A stretch of 64,000 nucleotides of DNA, from contig NC_136013.1 of assembly GCF_048128805.1 (NCBI RefSeq), positions 7,138,102 through 7,202,101 on the forward strand, written 5' to 3'. The notes beneath the pieces are model-generated. The model had not been told where the DNA came from. It did no database searches and worked only from the letters and a program-made list of their open reading frames with translations. The stretch comes from Centroberyx gerrardi (Eukaryota; Chordata; Actinopteri; Beryciformes; Berycidae). The stretch's first letter is position 1. Every line of letters begins with the position of its first letter. The translations under genes and the position numbers were made by a program. Shown here piece after piece: positions 39,301-64,000 of the stretch.

Positions 39301-42300
39301 TCTTTCTAAACAAGGACATGTTGAAAACAGAATAGAAGGCCACACGTCTGCAGTGATGATGGGGTCAGAAATGTATGCATGATGTATTGATTTCATTGCA
39401 CATGAATGATACATTGAGACGAGTAAACAAGACAGGAAATGCACATAGACATGAATAATGGTTAGGGTAATACCAAATCCGGTGTAACATCAAAGGTCAC
39501 ATGCGTGATTATTAATGTGGATACTTACTTGTACTTAAGTTCTCTGGTGAGCTCATTCTGCGTCTGCTCAAGCTCCTGTCTGGTTATGACATGCTCATTA
39601 ATGACATCTCCAATGTCATCCTTCACGCACTGTAGCTTGGTGTACAACTGTATAAAAGAGAGACACATATTACTTAATCTTGCTGCACTAGGCAAGATTT
39701 TTTTTATGTAAAAGTACACCTGTGGCCTAAATCACAAAGTAGGGCTGCAATAGAGAAGAGTGTCCCATCATCCCTACTTGAGATGCCGTAGATTTTCCAG
39801 ATTTTCCAGATTTTCCCACATGAAATTCTAGTGTCAGGTATGGTTGCTGACGGGAAATCTTCTCCACCCAAAAGAAGTGATGTATCGAAACTTGAAGCAT
39901 GAAATACAAAACTTTTGCCTCTCTTATCGCCGGGTTGGTAAACACGAGTGTGCTGTGTGCAGTTTACTGATGCTACATTACATGATTTCTGGGTATTAAA
40001 GCTCAAACAGTTTTCAAACAGTTACCTCTCGCTGCCATTTGGAGTTTATGTGCAAAGTTACCGAATGCAGCTAATCTTATGATTGAATCATATCATAAGC
40101 CACAAACAATTATGGGAATAAACAAATGATCTTCCTTATGTAAATCATTTACATTGTTGTATGCATGTTTAACTGTAAATAACACAACCTGATTAAATAA
40201 TGGTTACAAGAACTGTGATTGCTCCTGTATACTGGGAGTGGGACGGTGACACATATCGGTGAGTGAGTCATCTTACCTTCTTCAGCTTCTTGGTCTTGAG
40301 TTCCACCTCCTGCTGTAGGGAGGAGAACGTCTCTCTCATTTCTAATGTCTCCTCACCCTGCAACATCATCTGCTGCTGGATCTCTCTCTCCCGTCTTATC
40401 TGCAAATCACAGGCAGCATTTAGGTTGAGTACAAACAGCACGCCCCTAAAAAGGATGCGTCATGTTCTGAACATGTGTGTGTCTAGTGAGCTTAGGACAA
40501 CCTACAGTTATGCTACTTTCAGCACATTTCATATTGTTATTAATGTATTTCGTGTTGAAAAGTAACACAAAAGTATGTTTTCCAAAGCTAAACACTAATT
40601 TGTTGAAAATAAAAATATGTACAAAGACATCGGCACAAGTTGATAGCAAAACCATTACTTCAACCTATTTTGACTAATACATTATTGTTTGTATATCAGC
40701 TATTAATTACTATTGCCACATATATCATGTTTCTATGGCATTTTTTTTTACCTGCACTGCAATCTCTTGTCTCTTCAGCTCCAGCATTTTTTGTTGTTCA
40801 TTTGTGTGGTCAATTATGTTCTTTCCTCCAACCAACAGTTTGCTCTCCATAGCCTGCAAACAAAGACATGATGCAATACATTATTTATGTGCAATTCTTT
40901 TGTTCCACCAGTATCTCATTTATCAGATACTGTACTGTACTGTACCATGATGTCAGTGTACTGTACCTTATATTTCTCAATGATCTTCTCCATAGCCTCT
41001 TGGTCCTTTTGCATATCATCCACGTTTTTTTCTTTTTCATCCAGTTGCCTCAACTTCACAATGCTTCCCTGGCTGGCATTGGCATTGATCACAACCTTGG
41101 GGCTACCGCCTCCCTCTTTCATGTAATGTTCCACGTCCCGTTCCTCCTCTACAGCCTTCCACACCTCCGTGTCCTTCTCGCTGAAGACCTCCTCCTCCAT
41201 GCCGGCCATACTTTTACTCAGTCTTTTGCTGTCCCTTCTCCTCCTCCTCCTCTCCTTTGCAAGCATCCCTCGCTCCTCCAGCTGAGCTTTCAGACGGGCG
41301 ATCTCCTCCTGAAACTCCCTCAGCAGGGCGTCTTTGGGATCCTCATTAATCCGAGGCTTATTCTTTATATTCTTGGCCCTGCTGGCGTACCTCAGTGTTG
41401 TCAGGGACTCATCGTGGTGCCTGTCTGATGGTCCCACAGTTGCTATCATGACAGTCTTTGCATTGCCACCCAGGGAGTCCTGGAGCAAGCGGGTGAGTTT
41501 AGAGTCTCTGTATGGGACATGGGTGCTCTTCCCATCCACCAAGGCTGAAATGACATTCCCCAGCGCTGAGAGGGACAGGTTGATTTTGGCTGCTTCCTTC
41601 AGCCGCTCCCCTTTAGCACCTGTCTTGCTCTGGCGCTCGCTGCCTGCCAGGTCGACCATGTTGAGCTTCCCAACCCGGATGTGGTCTTCACCATCTGCCC
41701 CTTCCTCACTGCACTCCACTGTTATCACAAAAATCGCATGAGACCGAGAGCTGCGTTCATTCATGTTAGTGAACCCTACTGACCTAGACTGGTCGCCTAT
41801 GTGCATCACATGCTCAATCTCTGTGGCATTTTTAGTGACCACTGAAGACAGGCCTTTCACATACACCCCATACTCAGGGTTTTCCTTAAGTTCCAGTTTC
41901 TTGTTGTTGTCTTTGCACAAGAGATCTCTGATTTCCTCCTGGTAGATTTCAAGGTATGATGCCCTCACCAGGTACTTCTGATTCTGAGTTCTGGATATCT
42001 GCGTGAAAATGTGCTGAAATGAATTTGGTATTACTCCCCTCCTCTCGGGATCGTTTGAAACGCCCTGCATCGTATAGGTTTTACCTGTCCCAGTCTGCCC
42101 GTAAGCAAATATAGTCCCGTTGAAGCCTTGCAGCACGGACTCCACAAGAGGTCTCACTGTATCGTCATAAATGTCGCTTTGTTTTGAGTCCCAGTCGTAG
42201 ACGGAATCAAAGGTAAATGTTTTCATAGGCTCATCAGGTGGCGCTTTCGGTTTCCTAATAGTGATCTGCCCCAGCTTGCCATCAATCTCCAGGATGTTTT

Positions 42301-42385
42301 CACACTCCGTTATCCCCTCTCTTCTGTTGAACGGCCGGCAGCGGACCACCACCCTCACTGCCTCACAATGTTTGGTTTTAGACAT
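36394..42385 (-). CDS. kif3c: kinesin-2 motor subunit KIF3C
   Basis: Plus-end-directed microtubule motor; KIF3C pairs with KIF3A or itself and is mainly neuronal. Coding exons (minus): 40967-42385, 40752-40853, 40277-40399, 39529-39647, 38330-38446, 37647-37743, 36945-37120, 36394-36544, totalling 2304 nt, 767 aa (human about 793). The motor domain shows the P-loop GQTGTGKT (96-103), switch I NERSSRSH (209-216) and switch II DLAGSE (245-250), then the [20 protein letters not shown] neck and a coiled coil. The tail ends [13 protein letters not shown], which is KIF3C-like and unlike KIF3B. The start at 42385 ([19 protein letters not shown]) aligns with family starts; an in-frame ATG eight codons upstream (42409) is possible. 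The Gly-rich insert typical of mammalian KIF3C in loop 11 is absent. For the exon ending at 37743 the second of two AGs is required to keep frame. Confidence 0.94.
37908..38278. mobile_element. TTAA-ended inverted-repeat element, copy 2 (left end unclear)
   Basis: Right end GGGTGGGTTTTTCCTTTAA finishes at 38278 with TTAA and is nearly the complement of the left end of the copy at 30180. Shared interior runs from CTACATTTCCCAG onward. The left inverted repeat was not located, so the copy may be truncated or extend to about 37850. Located in the kif3c intron 37744-38329. Confidence 0.6.
38880..38935 (+). repeat. SINE 3'-tail fragment
   Basis: CTCTAGATAAGAACGTCAGC followed by TAAATGCCTAAAATGTAAAA resembles a very common fish SINE tail, recognised from memory. 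Short fragment in the kif3c intron 38447-39528. Confidence 0.5.
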
Positions 42386-42800
42386 TTTGGTCAAACACAA
42401 TGAGCTCAATTACCTTCAACACCTTAAATTACCATTTCCTAGGGTGTAACGTTAGCCTAGTCTTGCGCGTCTTTCTTCTCCATACAGGTGCGGCGGCGGC
42501 AGGTTTATTCTTGACTTTCTTATGGTGAAAGCAAAGCGGCCACAGTCAGACACACCTCATCTTTTCATCGCCGTGGGCCAGTCTGTCCCGCTTTGATCAT
42601 CCCGATGAACGCCGTTTCTCCTCCGCCCTGGGCATCCTTCCTTCGGCAGACAAGTGATGACACAACATATAAAGGATGCTGCGAAATGCGCCTCCGCCCG
42701 GGGAGAAAAAAAAAAACACCCCATCCACTCCGGCCCAACCCACGTAACCGTCCCGCTGTACACACCCTGCTCTGCGGACAATGGAAATAAGACATGTGAC
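42386..42800 (-). promoter_or_regulatory. kif3c: kif3c 5' UTR / promoter region
   Basis: GC-richer, CpG-containing sequence directly upstream of the kif3c start. It includes a TAACGTTA octamer at 42447-42454, about 60 bp upstream of the ATG, and a CCTGCCGCCGCCGCACC block (minus) near 42490. No TATA box is obvious. The hadha transcript end must lie just beyond it. Confidence 0.45.
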
Positions 42801-42939
42801 CTGCACAGCGAATTGGATTTGAGCAAATCTTCTCATGGTACAGCCATGGTCTAATTCTGTAATCGGTGATAAATTACCCTCCAATTAGCACGTGAGAGCA
42901 ATTAAAGAGAAAAGGAGTGGGTTTGATTCAATAACAAAA

Positions 42940-42945
42940 TTTAAT
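42940..42945 (-). terminator. hadha: candidate poly(A) signal of hadha (ATTAAA)
   Basis: The ATTAAA variant on the minus strand, 440 bp below the hadha stop. It is the best placed signal I see before kif3c's promoter; not verified. Confidence 0.35.
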
Positions 42946-43386
42946 TTAGTGCTTCAAATATACATCACTGCTCAAACCATGAAATAAAGGCCACGATTTT
43001 GGCCTAATGTAAAAAAAAGGAAAGACACTCTCAGAACCCTACCGGTAGACATTCGTTAATGATGACAAATAATATGCCAATTGAGGAACATTTTAATTCT
43101 CTTGCATCTATATTTCCTTTACATTTGCAATGTGTTAACAACATTTAGCCTCTTGTATGCTCCTGTATCACATCACACTATATATGATCAAATAACAAAT
43201 CAATAATGTTACAAGTACAAAAAATAACCTCATACATTTCTGCTCATATTTCAACATCCTGGAATTTCAGATGATATTGTGTTTCCAATATGTTTGTCCC
43301 CCTCTCACGATCTATTAATGTTAGGCACATTCTAGTGGCAGATTGCATGAGTTCTATTAAGTGCTACTGGCACACAGTGAGTCAGG

Positions 43387-51324
<7,938 letters not shown>

Positions 51325-51560
51325 CTTGGGAGGGAGGTCAAGCAACAAGCGGCGTGAAGCTAGCTGTCAAGTGCTATCATTGGTACAGGAGATAGGAAAA
51401 CGCAAGATTGGCGACTAGTTTTACTTCCTGAAAGACAGATCAAACGGACCAGAAGCTGATTGGCTGCCATTCAGTAGACCCGCATGTCATTGGCTGGAAC
51501 TAGACAGACTCGCAGCTCATTGGTCTGTTGAAGACTACAACACGCCTTCTTATGTGTGCG
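51325..51560 (-). promoter_or_regulatory. hadha: hadha promoter with three CCAAT boxes and an ETS site
   Basis: On the minus strand CCAAT pentamers occur at 51459-51463, 51489-51493 and 51519-51523, exactly 30 bp apart. A CAGGAAGTAAAA ETS/GABP-type site lies near 51420-51431. These are typical of TATA-less promoters of mitochondrial housekeeping genes. The transcription start is not determined, probably between 51330 and 51400. Confidence 0.6.
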
Positions 51561-52253
51561 TATGGACCATTGATCGTTGACCATTGATCTATAATATTCT
51601 ATTTCCGTATATTCTATTCTGTTTCCTTTTTTTAAGTGGACATTTTATAAAAACAAAAAAAAAACAAAAAAAAAAAGTACAGATATATTGCTACATTTCC
51701 AGTAAAGACAATAAAAAATAACCTCAAATGAACTAGAGAAAATGACTGAACGCTGTCAACTGGAAGAATAATCTTAACCTCTTTTATTGCTCATGCCATC
51801 ACTGGTCATACACAAACGATTATTTAGTATTATTTATATGACATACATAACTTACTGTAGTCGTTCCAAATGTGTATATAACCCTTTAATGTAAAAAATG
51901 CATTTGAATTATATTAGAAAGCAATGACAACATGCTACCTTAAGGCGGAGGCAGAGTACACTACATATAAAAACAGCAATCATATAGTTTGTGTGAATAA
52001 AATTAAATACATAATTACAGTAACTAGTTGTACTTTTTTGATCACATAACAGACATTCCAGATTATCAAGTCTCCTTCAGCGATGAAGCTGGCCACCCAT
52101 TTTCTTTATTCCGTTTGTTTTATGGCAACAATCCCCAACACAAACCATTTCCATTGCGTGTTTTCTTCTTTTAATGTCTTGACTTAAATATCCAGGTGGA
52201 GAGACATGTGGAACAATGCTGAAATAAAAACAGATGTATGTTTGTATGTATGC

Positions 52254-52327
<74 letters not shown>
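52254..52327. repeat. TCTA tetranucleotide microsatellite
   Basis: About 18-19 uninterrupted TCTA units. The Tyr-Leu-Ser-Ile repeat seen on translation is an artefact of it. Confidence 0.97.
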
Positions 52328-53189
52328 TTTAGTGTCCTTGAAATTAATTCCAGGTTTTGGGATGGGCGGGGATAATTATGACCTGGTGATGTAATCATGA
52401 CCTCGTTGTATCTTTCATGTATGAGCGTTCAGTGTCTTCTGCATTTGTAAAATATTTTCACCTGATCTGGCAGGTATTGATGGTTTCTGAACTGTGGACG
52501 TTATTCTCAACAAGTGATTTACTGCTTTACAATACCGCCATCTACCGTTCACTGTCAGTCAAGAATCATGCTGCCATCAGGTGCTGTCGGAAAAATCGTA
52601 ATCACGATTGGAGCGCACATGAACGAGCCAACGAAGTCGTAAATACAGCATGGGAGAGCAGAGAATTCACTAGAGTTGCCGAGATGTGGCGTTTAGGGGG
52701 CGTGTCTTGAGGGAAAAACGGCAGAGAGGATGGAAGCTGTGTCAACAAATGATGGTAGAAGTGGCATTCTGTGTGAAAAATTAGTTTCTCTACACGGTTG
52801 TATTTTCACCCTTTGTTTTAGTTGCCACGCATATACAACAACTTGGCTACTTTGGCAACTTGGGCTAATATATTAATTAAAACATCAATTACATGCATGA
52901 TGCGCATTTTCTCTTCATTCATCGCAGTTCAGTGTCGCTTTATTTCAAGCTAGAGGCACTGCCCTTGCTGCCACACTTCACAGATGTGTCTACAAGCTTA
53001 GACATTTCTCAGAGCTGGATTAAGATACTACTACTTCTACTATTCCACTTTGAAATAAATCAAAAGCCACCAAATCCATTTGCATTTATTCTGACCAAGA
53101 GCAAGTCGTATGCGACTTCCGAACGCAGAAGTAGGATTGTACGAGGAGCACTTGAAGGCAGCAGAATTCTTTAGATGGAGGCGGGTGTA

Positions 53190-53498
53190 TCTGTCGCCAA
53201 CACCAAAACGTCCAATCAGAGGTTAGATTTTCACATAGCAACCCCAATCACCGATCTAGGGGTGCCTGGTTGCGAAGGTAGTGGTAGTGGTGGTGTGGTG
53301 GAAGAAGCAAGTGTTTCCTTTGGGCTTGCTTGCTGCTAGGTTTAGCAACACATATTTTCTAAGTTTGGTGCCTAGCTCAAAGACGTTTGCGGTATTTGCT
53401 AAATAATTTCGTTTTTGCATGTTATTAAACTAACTTGCGAGGTTAACGTAACGTTGCTGGCAAAGCATCTTTGAACATAATTGGAATACGAAATTACG
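53190..53498 (+). promoter_or_regulatory. rps6ka5: rps6ka5 promoter / 5' UTR region
   Basis: Contains CCAAT (53212-53216), GGTGGTGTGGTGG-type GC/GT boxes around 53280-53300 and a TAACGTAACGTT motif near 53445. An in-frame TAA at 53478-53480 shows that the ATG at 53499 is the first in its frame. No TATA box is obvious. Confidence 0.45.

Positions 53499-64000
<10,502 letters not shown>

Larger units (their letters stand above)
51561..53498. other. hadha-rps6ka5 intergenic region
   Basis: Between the two divergent genes I see no exon, and specifically nothing resembling HADHB. It holds an A-rich tract near 51650-51680, a TCTA microsatellite, and CpG-containing sequence upstream of rps6ka5 with a CCAAT box at 53212-53216. 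Confidence 0.6.

Noticed and set aside
40868-41428. Long plus-strand open frame of 186 codons
   Set aside because: It lies antisense to the kif3c motor and neck exon, has no splice or promoter logic of its own, and its composition mirrors the kinesin codons.
42409-42409. Alternative upstream start for kif3c
   Set aside because: In frame and possible, but the internal ATG at 42385 gives the N-terminus that aligns with kinesin-2 family members.
52254-52327. Regular direct repeats that could suggest a CRISPR array
   Set aside because: The 4-bp units have no unique spacers, and the context is a vertebrate genome.
52206-52394. Apparent protein with Tyr-Leu-Ser-Ile repeats
   Set aside because: It is the translation of the TCTA microsatellite.
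51561-53498. Search for hadhb opposite hadha
   Set aside because: No thiolase-type exon was found; the first coding exon on the plus strand belongs to rps6ka5.

Overview
This window is a stretch of vertebrate nuclear DNA, almost certainly from a ray-finned (teleost-type) fish. It holds intron-rich genes with canonical GT-AG junctions, non-LTR retrotransposon pieces of fish type, SINE and MITE remnants, and many microsatellites. I see nothing prokaryotic, viral or CRISPR-like. I could not name the species. All exon boundaries below were set by hand from splice dinucleotides, reading-frame phase and recalled family sequences. In every gene the phases close without a break.

Layout: four genes lie head to tail on the minus strand, followed by one gene on the plus strand. 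(1) dtnb (beta-dystrobrevin), 2657-15029 minus: nine coding exons, with the 3' half lying beyond base 1. (2) asxl2 (Polycomb/BAP1-associated), 21056-35323 minus: complete, 13 coding exons including a 3-nt microexon, predicted 1256 aa. (3) kif3c (kinesin-2 motor), 36394-42385 minus: complete, 8 coding exons, 767 aa. (4) hadha (mitochondrial trifunctional protein alpha), 43387-51324 minus: complete, 20 exons, 763 aa. (5) rps6ka5 (MSK1 kinase), 53499-63519 plus: the first 12 coding exons (478 codons), running off the right edge. The order dtnb-asxl2-kif3c-hadha matches human 2p23 as I recall it, but rab10 and hadhb are not in the window and rps6ka5 (human 14q32) sits where hadhb would be expected.

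The genes do not form a pathway. They cover a dystrophin-complex scaffold, a chromatin regulator, a microtubule motor, a beta-oxidation enzyme and a stress/MAPK nuclear kinase. The minus-strand genes are tightly packed, with a probable poly(A) signal of one gene lying a few hundred bases from the next start. Large introns and flanks carry a 5'-truncated L2/Jockey-type LINE (6339-7454), a decayed relative (about 13200-13620), a 5'-truncated L1 with an exact 16-bp target-site duplication (27141-28911), several terminal-inverted-repeat elements and tRNA-derived SINE copies.

The observations most worth following are the asxl2 3-nt microexon, a 30-bp-spaced CCAAT array upstream of hadha, the clustering of TAACGTTA near gene starts, the hadha/rps6ka5 junction without hadhb, and a MITE copy ending at an asxl2 splice donor. 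I found no credible new enzymatic or defence system.
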